Shown here: piece by piece, positions 34,100 through 43,430 of the stretch | Layout: each line of letters starts with the position of its first letter | Numbering within the stretch: position 1 is the first letter of the stretch | From: Pseudomonas inefficax | Lineage (GTDB): Bacteria; Pseudomonadota; Gammaproteobacteria; Pseudomonadales; Pseudomonadaceae | Length of the DNA: 60,016 nucleotides | NCBI RefSeq assembly: GCF_900277125.1 | Contig: NZ_OPYN01000203.1 | Span: forward strand, 1 to 60,016 | Reading direction: 5' to 3' | Notes under the pieces: model-generated | What the model was told of the DNA's origin: nothing | The model's database searches: none | Seen by the model: the letters and a program-made list of their open reading frames with translations, nothing else | Position numbers and translations under genes: made by a program

Positions 34100-34540
34100 A
34101 TGGCCAAGCCTTCTTTCATCAACCTCTGGAATGCCTACCCGACCGACTCCTCGCCTTGCGACGGCGGCTGGGACAACCAGTGCGCCATTCGCATGAGTAT
34201 CGCGCTCAACGGCGAGCACACCATCAAGGTGAACGCCGGTACCTACAGCGACCCACGTTGTGCCCATGGCCATGCCCGGGGTGCCGAGTCGCTGGCCAAC
34301 TGGCTGTGGAAGCACCATCTCGGCGCCCCGCTGCAACTGAGCGGCAGTGCAGGCGACCGCCTCAAGCTCGGCCAGAAGCGCGGCATCATTTTCTTCAAGG
34401 ACTGCTTCGCCCGTGCCGGGCAGGCGTTCGACGACCGTACCGGCGACCACATCGACCTGTGGGACAGAGGCCGGGTCACGGGCTATTTCGCCGACCAGGC
34501 CCATCGTTCCAAGGCCGTCTGGTTCTGGGAGCTGAAATGA
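34100..34540 (+). CDS. tae4: T6SS amidase effector, Tae4 family
   Basis: The 146-aa protein is a peptidoglycan amidase of the Tae4 family. The catalytic Cys28 lies in 'WDNQCAIRMSIAL', His117 and the third residue Asp119 lie in 'GDHIDLWD', and the ending 'KAVWFWEL' is typical. Tae4 enzymes cut the gamma-D-Glu-mDAP bond of the stem peptide after delivery into the periplasm of rival cells. There is no signal peptide, as expected of T6SS cargo. It directly follows hcp and overlaps its immunity gene by four bases. At 16 kDa it could ride inside the Hcp tube. Confidence 0.93.
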   Translation: MAKPSFINLWNAYPTDSSPCDGGWDNQCAIRMSIALNGEHTIKVNAGTYSDPRCAHGHARGAESLANWLWKHHLGAPLQLSGSAGDRLKLGQKRGIIFFKDCFARAGQAFDDRTGDHIDLWDRGRVTGYFADQAHRSKAVWFWELK

Positions 34541-34977
34541 AACCTGCACCCAAAGCCATCCCGGCCCTGCTGGTCGCGTTCGCCCTGAATGCATGTGCCC
34601 AGCCCCCCGCTCCCTCGTCGAGCGCGGCGCCTGAGGTTACCCTTGCCGGGAAAACGCTTGCGCTGGTGAACCACGAAGGCCGCTGCGCGCTGCGCAAGGC
34701 CGATGCCTCGCTGCTACAGCTGGACATGCCCTGGCCCTGCCAGCTCAGCCCGGAGCGAGATGGCGGCAAGCCTCGCGTGGAGCAGTTCAATGGCGCGCAG
34801 ATCATTATTGTCAGCCATGTGCAGCCAGACCCGTCACAGCCCGGCCGTTGCGACAGCCAGTACCAGGCTGTTCGCCAGCTGGGCGAGCACCTGGAGCCCT
34901 CCATCCTGGCGCGTGGCGCCAGCTGCTGGAACGGCCCTGTAGACCAGAAGAACTTCGTGGGGTTGTTCGAGTGGTAG
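34537..34977 (+). CDS. tai4: Tae4 immunity protein, Tai4 type
   Basis: The 146-aa protein has an export signal (MKPAPKAIPALLVAFALNAC, with a lipobox-like LNAC) and a small periplasmic domain with paired Cys residues ('GRCALRK', 'WPCQLS', 'GRCDSQYQAVRQLGEHL', 'ASCWNGP'). It overlaps tae4 (ATGA), the normal arrangement of amidase and immunity protein. Tai4 proteins bind the amidase active site in the periplasm and protect the producer and its kin. Assignment rests mainly on coupling, localisation and size; the body sequence is less diagnostic. Confidence 0.8.
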   Translation: MKPAPKAIPALLVAFALNACAQPPAPSSSAAPEVTLAGKTLALVNHEGRCALRKADASLLQLDMPWPCQLSPERDGGKPRVEQFNGAQIIIVSHVQPDPSQPGRCDSQYQAVRQLGEHLEPSILARGASCWNGPVDQKNFVGLFEW

Positions 34978-35486
34978 CCGAAATCGCCGCCCGCGACCGC
35001 CTGCAGCCCTCGCTGCTGGACCGCCTGACCGACGACGACCCGGGCAACCCGCAGGAAGCCCCCGACAAGCGCGTGCTCAGCCTGCACCAGCTCAAGGTCT
35101 CGGTACTGCGCGACCTCGCCTGGCTGCTCAATACCACTTCGCTGCTCGACAGCGCCACTACCTTGGGCACCCAGGCCGGGGCTTCGGTGATCAACTACGG
35201 CCTGCCGGCCCTGGCCGGCAACAGCGCCTCGAACATCGACCTGGCCGCCCTGGAGCGCATCATCCACCAGGCCATCACCACCTATGAGCCACGCATCCTC
35301 GCTCATACCCTCAAGGTGCGTGCCCAGGCCGCACCCGGCGAGATGAATGCCAACGCCCTGAGTTTCGAAATCGAAGGCGACCTGTGGGCCCAGCCGGCGG
35401 CCTTGCCGTTGCTGCTGCAGACCGAGGTGGACCTTGAATCCGGCCATGTGCGCGTGGCCCCTGCCGAACGCCGGAGGCGTGCATGA
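34971..35486 (+). CDS. tssE: T6SS baseplate protein TssE (gp25-like)
   Basis: The predicted 171-aa protein has the gp25-like pattern 'LQPSLLDRLTDDDPGN', 'LSLHQLKVSVLRDLAWLLNTT', 'VINYGLPALAGN', 'LERIIHQAITTYEPRIL'. TssE initiates sheath assembly on the baseplate. The start is the GTG at 34971, which overlaps the end of tai4 by 7 bp, so structural and immunity genes are coupled. No tagJ gene, which adjoins tssE in P. aeruginosa, is present. Confidence 0.92.
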   Translation: MVAEIAARDRLQPSLLDRLTDDDPGNPQEAPDKRVLSLHQLKVSVLRDLAWLLNTTSLLDSATTLGTQAGASVINYGLPALAGNSASNIDLAALERIIHQAITTYEPRILAHTLKVRAQAAPGEMNANALSFEIEGDLWAQPAALPLLLQTEVDLESGHVRVAPAERRRRA

Positions 35487-37345
35487 ACCCGCGCCTGCTC
35501 GAGCTGTACAACCAGGAGCTGCAGCACATCCGCGAGAGTGCGGCGGAGTTCGCCCGGGAATACCCGAAAATCGCCGGGCGCCTGACGCTGTCCGGGGTCG
35601 AGTGTGCCGACCCCTATGTCGAGCGCCTGCTCGAAGGCTTCGCCTACCTCACCGCACGGGTGCAGCTCAAGCTGGACGCCGAGTACCCGACCTTCACCCA
35701 CAACCTGCTGGAGATCGCCTACCCGCACTACCTGGCGCCGACCCCGTCGATGACCGTGGTGCAACTGCAGACCGACCCCGACGAGGGGTCCCTGGCCGCC
35801 GGTTTCCGCCTGCCGCGTGACAGCGTGCTGCGCGCCAACCTGGGGCGCAACTCGCAGACCCCGTGCGAGTTCCGCAGCACCCAGGACGTCACCCTCTGGC
35901 CCTTGCAGGTAGCCCGCGCCGAGTACTTCGGCAACCCCGGCGCGGTGCTCGGGCGCCTGGCCAGCAGCGTGCCGCAGGCCCGCGCCGGCCTGCGCCTGAC
36001 CCTGCGCAGTGGCGCTGAGGTGCCATTCGCCAGCTTGCCGCTCAGCCATCTGCCGCTGTACCTCAACGGCGCCGACGAAACCCCGTTCCGCCTCTACGAG
36101 CAACTGCTGGGCAGCGCCTGTGCGGTGTTCGTGCGCCAACCCGGCGCCGACTGGGTGGAACGTATTCCGGTCGAACAGGCCCTGCGCCCGTGTGGCTTCG
36201 ATGACCGCGAAGCGGCGTTGCCGGTGGTGCCCCAGGCCTTCCAGGGCTACCGCCTGCTGCAGGAGTACTTCGCCCTGCCGCAGCGCTTCCTGTTCGTCGA
36301 TTTTGCCGGGCTGGAGCCGGCCGTACAGCGCTGCACCGGCCAGACGCTGGAAGTGCTGGTATTGTTCGAGCGCTTCGACCAGAGCCTGGAGGGCAGCGTC
36401 GGCGCGGGCCAGTTCGTGCCGTTCTGCACCCCGGCGATCAACCTGTTCCCGCGCCGTGTCGACCGCCTGCACCTTTCCGATCGGGTGCATGAACACCACG
36501 TGATCGCCGACCGCACCCGGCCCACCGATTTCGAGATCCATTCCCTGCAGCGGGTCACCGGCCACGGCACCGGCCCGGATCAGGAATTCCTGCCGTTCTA
36601 CGCGGTGCGCGACCCGTCGCGCTACGGCCGCGACCAGGCCTACTACATCGTGCGCCGCGAGCCGCGGGTGTTGTCCAGCGACCAGCGACGCAATGGCACC
36701 CGCTCCAGCTACATGGGCAGCGAAACGTTCATCAGCCTGGTCGATGGCCAGCAGGCGCCCTACCGCCACGACTTGCGCCAGCTGGGTATCAGCGCCCTGT
36801 GCAGCAACCGCGACCTGCCATTGTTCATGAGTGTTGGCGACGGGCGCAGCGACTTCAGCCTGGCCGACAGCGCGCCGGTCGCCGGCGTGCGATGCCTGGC
36901 CGGCCCGAGCCGGCCCAAGGCCAGCCATGCCCATGACAACCGCGCCTGGCGCCTGATCAGCCAGCTGTCGCTGAACTACCTGTCGCTGGCCGAGCATGGC
37001 CAGGGCGCCGCCGCCCTGCGCGAATTGCTGCGCCTGTATGGCGACCCGCAGGACAGCGCCTTGAACCTGCAGATCGACGGCCTGCGCGACGTCAGCAGCA
37101 AGCCCTGCACCCGACGCCTGCCGATGCCGGGGCCGATCGTTTTCGGGCGTGGCCTGGAGATCACCCTGACCTTCGACGAAAACGCCTTCCGCGGGACCGG
37201 CGTGTTCCTGCTCGGCGCGGTGTTCGAGCGCTTCCTGACCCGCTACGTGTCGATCAACAGCTTCACCGAAACGGTACTGCGCACCAGCGAACGCGGCGAG
37301 ATCATGCGCTGGGCGGCCAAACCGGGGCGCAGGCCGACCTTATGA
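35483..37345 (+). CDS. tssF: T6SS baseplate protein TssF
   Basis: The 620-aa protein begins 'MNPRLLELYNQELQHIRESAAEFAREYPKIAGRL', the universal TssF (VasA/ImpG) start, and has 'DPYVERLLEGFAYLTARVQLKLD', 'PHYLAPTPSM', 'INLFPRRVDRLHLSDRVHEHHVI' and 'FGRGLEITLTFDE'. It is a main wedge protein. It overlaps tssE and tssG by four bases on each side (ATGA). Confidence 0.96.
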   Translation: MNPRLLELYNQELQHIRESAAEFAREYPKIAGRLTLSGVECADPYVERLLEGFAYLTARVQLKLDAEYPTFTHNLLEIAYPHYLAPTPSMTVVQLQTDPDEGSLAAGFRLPRDSVLRANLGRNSQTPCEFRSTQDVTLWPLQVARAEYFGNPGAVLGRLASSVPQARAGLRLTLRSGAEVPFASLPLSHLPLYLNGADETPFRLYEQLLGSACAVFVRQPGADWVERIPVEQALRPCGFDDREAALPVVPQAFQGYRLLQEYFALPQRFLFVDFAGLEPAVQRCTGQTLEVLVLFERFDQSLEGSVGAGQFVPFCTPAINLFPRRVDRLHLSDRVHEHHVIADRTRPTDFEIHSLQRVTGHGTGPDQEFLPFYAVRDPSRYGRDQAYYIVRREPRVLSSDQRRNGTRSSYMGSETFISLVDGQQAPYRHDLRQLGISALCSNRDLPLFMSVGDGRSDFSLADSAPVAGVRCLAGPSRPKASHAHDNRAWRLISQLSLNYLSLAEHGQGAAALRELLRLYGDPQDSALNLQIDGLRDVSSKPCTRRLPMPGPIVFGRGLEITLTFDENAFRGTGVFLLGAVFERFLTRYVSINSFTETVLRTSERGEIMRWAAKPGRRPTL

Positions 37346-38358
37346 ACACCTTGCAGGCCATGCAGGACGAGCCTTGGGCGTACGACTTCTTCCAGGCGCT
37401 GCGCCGCCTCGAGGCGCAATACCCCGAGCTGCCACGCTTCGGCCATTCCCTGCGCCTGGCCGACGAGCCAGTGCGCCTGGGCCAGCGCCTGGACTGCGGT
37501 TTCGCCCCGGCGACCCTGGCCTCGGTCAGCGCCGACGGCAACCAGCCGGCGCGCCTGGAGCAGTTCTTCTTCGGCCTCGGTGGCCCCAACGGGCCGTTGC
37601 CACTGCACCTGACCGAATACATGCGCGAGCGCCAGCGCAACCATGCCGATTCGACCAGCAAGGCCTTCCTCGACGTCTTCCACCACCGCCTGCTGAGCCT
37701 GTTCTACCGTGCCTGGGCCGAAGCCCGACCGACCGTCAGCCACGATCGCCCGGGTGATGACTACTGGGCCGCGCGCCTGGCGGCGCTCAGTGGCCGTGGC
37801 CAACCAGAACTGCAAGGCCAGGGCGCGTTGGCAGACACTGCCAAACTGCACTGGTCCGGCCACCTGAGCGCGCAAACCCGTTACCCGGACGGCCTGTGCA
37901 GCATCCTCAGCGGGTATTTCGGCGTACCTGTGGCGCTGGAAGAATACGTCGGCCAATGGCTTGAACTGCCCGAACGCAGCCAGCTCGGCGTGCGCGCCAA
38001 CCGCCTGGGCGTGGACCTGTGCCTGGGCCGCTACGTCTGGGACCGCCAGCACAAGTTCCGGCTGTGCCTCGGCCCGCTCAGCCTCGACCAGTACCACGCC
38101 CTGCTGCCCGGCGGACAGGCCTTCGTCGAACTGGCGGCATGGGTCGCCGAATACCTGGGCCAGGAACTGGACTGGGACCTTAACCTGATTCTCGCGCAGG
38201 ACCAGGTGCCTGCCTTGCAACTCAATGCCGGCCAGCGCCTCGGTTTCGATACCTGGCTCGGCCGCCCTCCGCACGATGCACGCGACCTGAAGCTGGCCCG
38301 GTACTACGCCGACCAGCCGGCCGCCGCCCACCATACAAGGAACCAGGACCATGGGTGA
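37342..38358 (+). CDS. tssG: T6SS baseplate protein TssG
   Basis: The 338-aa protein has the TssG (VasB/ImpH) marks 'YDFFQALRRLEAQYPELPRFG', 'FFFGLGGPNGPLPLHLTEYMRERQRNHAD', 'FLDVFHHRLLSLFYRAW' and 'YFGVPVALEEYVGQWLELPE'. It forms wedges with TssF. It overlaps both neighbours. Confidence 0.96.
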   Translation: MNTLQAMQDEPWAYDFFQALRRLEAQYPELPRFGHSLRLADEPVRLGQRLDCGFAPATLASVSADGNQPARLEQFFFGLGGPNGPLPLHLTEYMRERQRNHADSTSKAFLDVFHHRLLSLFYRAWAEARPTVSHDRPGDDYWAARLAALSGRGQPELQGQGALADTAKLHWSGHLSAQTRYPDGLCSILSGYFGVPVALEEYVGQWLELPERSQLGVRANRLGVDLCLGRYVWDRQHKFRLCLGPLSLDQYHALLPGGQAFVELAAWVAEYLGQELDWDLNLILAQDQVPALQLNAGQRLGFDTWLGRPPHDARDLKLARYYADQPAAAHHTRNQDHG

Positions 38359-41026
38359 AATCAGCCGCGCCGCGCTGTTCGGCAAACTCAACAGCATCGC
38401 CTACAAGGCCATCGAGGCCGCAACGGTGTTCTGCAAGCTGCGGGGCAACCCCTATGTCGAACTGGTGCACTGGCTGCACCAGTTACTGCAACTGCAGGAC
38501 AGCGACTTGCACCGTATCGTGCGCCAGTGCGATATCGAGCCGGCGCGCCTGGCCCGCGACCTGACCGATGCGCTGGACCGGCTGCCGCGCGGTTCGACGT
38601 CGATCACCGACCTGTCCTCGCAGGTGGAAGAAGCCGTCGAACGCGGCTGGGTTTACGGCAGCCTGATGTTCGGCGAAAGCCAGGTGCGCACCGGTTACCT
38701 GCTGGTTGGCATTCTCAAGACCCCGAGCCTGCGCCATGCCTTGCTGGGGCTGTCGAGCGAGTTCGCCAAGCTGAAGGTCGAGGCGTTGAGCGAACGCTTC
38801 AGCGAATTCGTGGGCGACTCGCCGGAGAACCACCTGGGCGCCACCGACGGTTTCAGTGCTGCGCAGCCTGGCGAAGCCAGCGGAGCCGTGGCGCCCGCGG
38901 CGATGGGCAAGCAGGAGGCGCTCAAGCGCTTTACCGTCGACCTGACCGAACAGGCCCGCAACGGCAAGCTCGACCCTATCGTCGGCCGTGACGAAGAGAT
39001 CCGCCAGCTGGTCGACATCCTCATGCGCCGCCGGCAGAACAACCCGATCCTTACCGGTGAGGCCGGTGTCGGCAAAACCGCCGTGGTCGAAGGCTTCGCC
39101 TTGCGCATCGTCGCCGGCGACGTGCCGCCGGCGCTCAAGGACGTCGAACTGCGCAGCCTGGACGTCGGCCTGCTGCAGGCCGGCGCCAGCATGAAAGGCG
39201 AGTTCGAACAGCGCCTGCGCCAGGTGATCGAGGATGTGCAGGCCTCGCCCAAGCCGATCATTCTGTTCATCGATGAAGCGCACACCCTGGTCGGTGCCGG
39301 TGGCGCTGCCGGCACCGGCGATGCAGCCAACCTGCTCAAGCCGGCCCTGGCCCGTGGCAGCCTGCGCACGGTGGCGGCAACCACCTGGGCCGAGTACAAG
39401 AAGCACATCGAGAAGGACCCCGCGCTGACCCGCCGCTTCCAGGTGGTGCAGGTGGACGAGCCGAGCGAAGCCAAGGCGCTGCTGATGATGCGAGGCGTGG
39501 CATCGACCATGGAGCAGCACCACCAGGTGCAGATCCTCGACGAAGCACTCGAAGCCGCGGTCAAACTGTCGCACCGCTACATTCCGGCGCGCCAGCTGCC
39601 GGACAAGTCGGTGAGCCTGCTCGATACCGCCTGCGCGCGCGTCGCCATCAGCCTGCACGCGGTGCCGGCCGAGGTCGACGACAGCCGCCGGCGTATCGAG
39701 GCGCTGGAGGTCGAGCAGGCGATCATCGCCCGTGAAGCCGCCATCGGCGTGCCTACCGCGCAGCGCCAGGCCCAGGCCGAAACCCTGCTGGCCGAAGAGC
39801 GCCAACGGCTGGCCACGCTGGAAAGCCGCTGGGCCGAAGAAAAGGCCCTGGTCGACCAGTTGCTGGCCACCCGTGCCCAGCTGCGCGAGCAGGCCGGGGT
39901 GGTCGACCAGGACGCGCAGGTGCCTGGCAACCCTGAACTGCGCGAAACGCTGGCCGACCTGCAACGGCGCCTGAGCGCCCTGCAAGGCGAGAGCCCGTTG
40001 ATCCTGCCGACCGTGGATTACCAGGCAGTCGCCTCGGTGGTGGCCGACTGGACCGGGATCCCGGTGGGGCGCATGGCGCGCAACGAGATCGAGACCGTGC
40101 TCAACCTCGACAGCCTGTTGGCCAAGCGCATCATTGGCCAGGACCACGCGTTGAAAATGATCGCCAAGCGCATCCAGACCTCCCGCGCCGGCCTCGACAA
40201 CCCGAACAAGCCGATTGGCGTGTTCATGCTCGCCGGCACCTCTGGCGTGGGCAAGACCGAAACCGCACTGGCTCTGGCCGAGGCGCTGTACGGCGGTGAA
40301 CAGAACCTGATCACCATCAACATGAGCGAGTTCCAGGAGGCCCATACCGTCTCGACCCTCAAGGGCGCCCCGCCTGGCTACGTCGGCTACGGCGAAGGCG
40401 GCGTACTGACCGAGGCCGTGCGCCGCCGGCCGTACAGCGTGGTGCTGCTGGACGAGGTGGAAAAGGCCCACCCGGATGTGCACGAAATCTTCTTCCAGGT
40501 GTTCGACAAGGGCGTGATGGAGGACGGCGAAGGCCGCCAGATCGACTTCCGCAACACGCTGATTCTGCTCACCACCAACGCCGGTACCGAGCTCATCGCG
40601 CGCACCTGCAGCGACCCGCAGGCCCTGCCCGACCCGGACACGGTGGCCAGCCAGCTGCGCCAGCCGCTGCTGGAAATCTTCCCGCCGGCGCTGCTCGGCC
40701 GCCTGGTGACCATCCCCTACTACCCGCTCAGCGACGCCATGCTCAAGGCCATCACCCGCCTGCAACTGGAGCGCATCCGCAAGCGCGTGGAAGGCACGCA
40801 CAAGGTCGGCTTCGCCTACGACGAAGGGGTGGTGGAGCTGATCGTCTCGCGCTGCAGCGAGACCGAAAGCGGTGGCCGCATGATCGACGCCATCCTCACC
40901 AACGGCCTGCTGCCGGACATGAGCCGCGAGTTCCTCACCCGCATGCTCGAAGGCAAGCCGCTGGCCAGCGTGCGTATCAGCCGCCGCGACAACGACTTGC
41001 ACTATGACTTCGGCGCAGCCGACTGA
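38351..41026 (+). CDS. clpV: T6SS sheath-recycling AAA+ ATPase ClpV (TssH)
   Basis: The 891-aa protein has a Clp N-terminal repeat domain ('FGKLNSIAYKAIEAATVFCKLRGNPYVELVHWLHQLL'). It has two AAA+ modules with Walker A 'GEAGVGKTAVVE' and 'GTSGVGKTETAL', Walker B 'ILFIDEAHTLV' and 'VVLLDEVEKAHPDV', and a coiled middle domain. It pulls TssB from contracted sheaths for reuse. It starts at the ATG at 38351, 8 bp before tssG ends, with AGGA upstream. Confidence 0.97.
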   Translation: MGEISRAALFGKLNSIAYKAIEAATVFCKLRGNPYVELVHWLHQLLQLQDSDLHRIVRQCDIEPARLARDLTDALDRLPRGSTSITDLSSQVEEAVERGWVYGSLMFGESQVRTGYLLVGILKTPSLRHALLGLSSEFAKLKVEALSERFSEFVGDSPENHLGATDGFSAAQPGEASGAVAPAAMGKQEALKRFTVDLTEQARNGKLDPIVGRDEEIRQLVDILMRRRQNNPILTGEAGVGKTAVVEGFALRIVAGDVPPALKDVELRSLDVGLLQAGASMKGEFEQRLRQVIEDVQASPKPIILFIDEAHTLVGAGGAAGTGDAANLLKPALARGSLRTVAATTWAEYKKHIEKDPALTRRFQVVQVDEPSEAKALLMMRGVASTMEQHHQVQILDEALEAAVKLSHRYIPARQLPDKSVSLLDTACARVAISLHAVPAEVDDSRRRIEALEVEQAIIAREAAIGVPTAQRQAQAETLLAEERQRLATLESRWAEEKALVDQLLATRAQLREQAGVVDQDAQVPGNPELRETLADLQRRLSALQGESPLILPTVDYQAVASVVADWTGIPVGRMARNEIETVLNLDSLLAKRIIGQDHALKMIAKRIQTSRAGLDNPNKPIGVFMLAGTSGVGKTETALALAEALYGGEQNLITINMSEFQEAHTVSTLKGAPPGYVGYGEGGVLTEAVRRRPYSVVLLDEVEKAHPDVHEIFFQVFDKGVMEDGEGRQIDFRNTLILLTTNAGTELIARTCSDPQALPDPDTVASQLRQPLLEIFPPALLGRLVTIPYYPLSDAMLKAITRLQLERIRKRVEGTHKVGFAYDEGVVELIVSRCSETESGGRMIDAILTNGLLPDMSREFLTRMLEGKPLASVRISRRDNDLHYDFGAAD

Positions 41027-41037
41027 CAGGACCGACC

Positions 41038-42975
41038 ATGCTGTTCACGCAGTTCACGCGCCTGGCGCAGATTAACAGCCCGTTGGGTCCGGACAAGCTG
41101 ATCCTGGCCGAAATGGGCGGCAGCGACGAGCTCGGCCGCCTGTTCGACTATGAGCTGCAGCTGACCAGCGACGACCCGGCCATCGACCTCAACGCCCTGC
41201 TGGGCAAGCCGATGAGCCTGAGCGTGCAGCAGGGCCTCGGCACGTCACGTTACTTCCATGGCATCGTCGCCCGCTGCAGCCAGTCGGTGGACCAGGGCCA
41301 GTTCGCCAGCTACCGGGTCACCCTGCGCCCATGGCTGTGGCTGCTGACCCGCACCAGCGACTGCCGCATCTTCCAGCACCTGAGCGCGCCGCAGATCATC
41401 AAGCAGGTGTTTCGCGATCTGGGCTTTTCCGATTTCGAGGATGCCCTGAGCCGCAGCTACCGCGAACGCGAATACTGTGTGCAGTACCGCGAGACCAGCT
41501 TCGACTTCGTCAGCCGGCTGATGGAAGAGGAAGGCATCTACTATTTCTTCCGCCATGAAGCACAGCGCCACGTGCTGGTGCTGGCCGACGCCTACGGCGC
41601 ACACCCGCAGGTGCCGGGCTACGAAAGCGTGCCCTACTACCCGCCGGACGGGCAGCACCGCGAGCGTGACCACATCAACGACTGGCACCTGGCCCAGGAA
41701 GTCCAGCCAGGTTCCCTGGAGCTCAACGACTACGACTTCCAGCGCCCAAGCGCGCGCATCGACGTGCGCTCGGCCATGCCGCGCCCGCATCAGGCCGGTG
41801 ATTACCCACTGTACGACTACCCCGGCGCCTACCAGCAAAGCCAGGATGGCGAGCATTACGCGCGTACGCGCCTGGAATCGCTGCAAAGCCTGCACGAGCG
41901 GGTCGAACTGCGCGGTAATGCCCGTGGCCTGGGCAGCGGTCACTTGTTCAGCCTCAGCGGTTTCACCCGCCAGGACCAGAACCGCGAATACCTGATCGTC
42001 GGCGCACGCTACTACGTGCATCAGGAGCGCCTGGAAAGCGGCACCGGCAGCGGCGCGGCGCAATTCGAAAGCAACCTCAGCTGCATCGACGCACAGCAGA
42101 GCTTCCGCCCGCAGGGCAGCACTGTGCGGCCGATCGTCAAGGGCCCGCAGACCGCCGTGGTAGTCGGCCCCGCCGGCGAGGAGATCTGGACCGACCAATA
42201 TGGCCGGGTGAAAGTGCACTTCCACTGGGACCGCCACGACCAGTCCAACGAGAACAGCTCCTGCTGGATCCGCGTATCCCAGGCCTGGGCCGGCAAGAAC
42301 TGGGGCTCGATGCAGATCCCGCGCATCGGCCAGGAGGTGATCGTCAGCTTCCTCGAAGGCGACCCCGACCGGCCCATCATCACTGGCCGCGTCTACAACG
42401 CCGAACAGAGCGTGCCCTACGACTTGCCCGCCAATGCTACGCAAAGCGGCATGAAAAGCCGCTCGAGCAAAGGCGGCAGCCCGGCCAATTTCAATGAAAT
42501 CCGCATGGAAGACAAAAAGGGCGCCGAGCAGATCTACGTGCATGCCGAGCGCAACATGGACACCGTGGTCGAGCAGAGCGAGACGCTTGCCGTCGGCATC
42601 AATCGCACCCAGACGGTGGGCATGCTGGAAACCATCACCATCGGCCAGGACCGCATCCGCGCCGTGCGCCGCGACGACATGTTGCTGGTCGGCGCCAGCA
42701 AGACCGATAGCGTCAGCACCAGCTACCTGATCGAAGTGGGTGAAAACCTGCGCCTGGTGTGCGGCAAGAGCGTCATCGAGCTCAACGCCAGCGGCCAGAT
42801 CAACATCAGCTGCGAGCAGTTCAGCTTCCATGCCAAGCAGAACGGCGAGATCAACACCGACGGCACCCTCGACCTGAACGTCGGCAGTGGCGCGCAGACC
42901 GCGCCTGACAACCAGGGTGTAAAAAAGACCATCGACGACTCGGTGAAGGCGATCTTCTCCGGCTCCGACCAGTAA
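41038..42975 (+). CDS. vgrG: T6SS spike protein VgrG
   Basis: The 645-aa protein has the gp27-like start ('FTRLAQINSPLGPDKLILAEMGGSDELGRLFDYELQL'), 'VQYRETSFDFVSRLMEEEGIYYFFRHE', the gp5-like 'WTDQYGRVKVHFHWDRHDQSNENSSCWIRVSQAWAGKNWGSMQIPRIGQEVIVSFLEGDPDRPIITGRVYN', and a repetitive beta-helix tail. The length is that of P. aeruginosa VgrG1a with no enzymatic extension. The next two genes encode an Eag-type chaperone and a PAAR-Rhs protein, the natural tip of this spike. Confidence 0.95.
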   Translation: MLFTQFTRLAQINSPLGPDKLILAEMGGSDELGRLFDYELQLTSDDPAIDLNALLGKPMSLSVQQGLGTSRYFHGIVARCSQSVDQGQFASYRVTLRPWLWLLTRTSDCRIFQHLSAPQIIKQVFRDLGFSDFEDALSRSYREREYCVQYRETSFDFVSRLMEEEGIYYFFRHEAQRHVLVLADAYGAHPQVPGYESVPYYPPDGQHRERDHINDWHLAQEVQPGSLELNDYDFQRPSARIDVRSAMPRPHQAGDYPLYDYPGAYQQSQDGEHYARTRLESLQSLHERVELRGNARGLGSGHLFSLSGFTRQDQNREYLIVGARYYVHQERLESGTGSGAAQFESNLSCIDAQQSFRPQGSTVRPIVKGPQTAVVVGPAGEEIWTDQYGRVKVHFHWDRHDQSNENSSCWIRVSQAWAGKNWGSMQIPRIGQEVIVSFLEGDPDRPIITGRVYNAEQSVPYDLPANATQSGMKSRSSKGGSPANFNEIRMEDKKGAEQIYVHAERNMDTVVEQSETLAVGINRTQTVGMLETITIGQDRIRAVRRDDMLLVGASKTDSVSTSYLIEVGENLRLVCGKSVIELNASGQINISCEQFSFHAKQNGEINTDGTLDLNVGSGAQTAPDNQGVKKTIDDSVKAIFSGSDQ

Positions 42976-42986
42976 CGAGACCTGTC

Positions 42987-43421
42987 ATGAGTTATCGCGT
43001 CAACGAATTCCGCCTGGCCCTGCCCGATGCCGCCGTGCAGGACAGCAGCATCAACATCCTGCGCTTCGAGGCGCTGGCCACTTCGCTGATCATCAGCCGC
43101 AGCCTGCTGGCCGAAGGCGAGACCTTGCAGAGCAATTTCGACGGCCAGTTGCAGCGCCTGCAGCAGCAGGTAAAAGACCTGCGCATGCAGCCTGCACAGG
43201 CGGTGCAGGTAGGCACCGAGCAGGCGATCGCCGCCATCGAGCTGAGCAGCCAGTTCAGCAAGGGCCAGGAAAAGGTCTACCAGTACCAGCTGGCCCTGGT
43301 GCTGCCGGGCACGCGCAAGATGTTTGCCCTGAGCTACGTCAAGGCCAGCCCGCTGGGCGCGGCCGAAGCGGCGCACTGGGCAACCATCAAGCAGTCGCTC
43401 GACTTCGACAACCTGGGCTGA
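42987..43421 (+). CDS. EagT-type T6SS effector chaperone (DcrB/DUF1795 family)
   Basis: The 144-aa protein ('YRVNEFRLALPDAAVQDSSINILRF', 'TSLIISRSLLAEGETLQSNFDGQLQRLQQQVKDL', 'YQYQLALVLPGTRKMFALSYVKASPLGAAEAAHW') matches the DcrB-like Eag family, such as EagT6 of P. aeruginosa. Eag chaperones shield the N-terminal transmembrane helices of prePAAR effectors before loading on VgrG. It lies between vgrG and a prePAAR-Rhs gene, as expected. Confidence 0.88.
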   Translation: MSYRVNEFRLALPDAAVQDSSINILRFEALATSLIISRSLLAEGETLQSNFDGQLQRLQQQVKDLRMQPAQAVQVGTEQAIAAIELSSQFSKGQEKVYQYQLALVLPGTRKMFALSYVKASPLGAAEAAHWATIKQSLDFDNLG

Positions 43422-43430
43422 TCGCGCACC

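Noticed and set aside
38483..41002. An 839-codon minus-strand open frame opposite clpV
   Set aside because: The plus strand encodes ClpV with all AAA+ motifs; the antisense frame is a codon-bias shadow.
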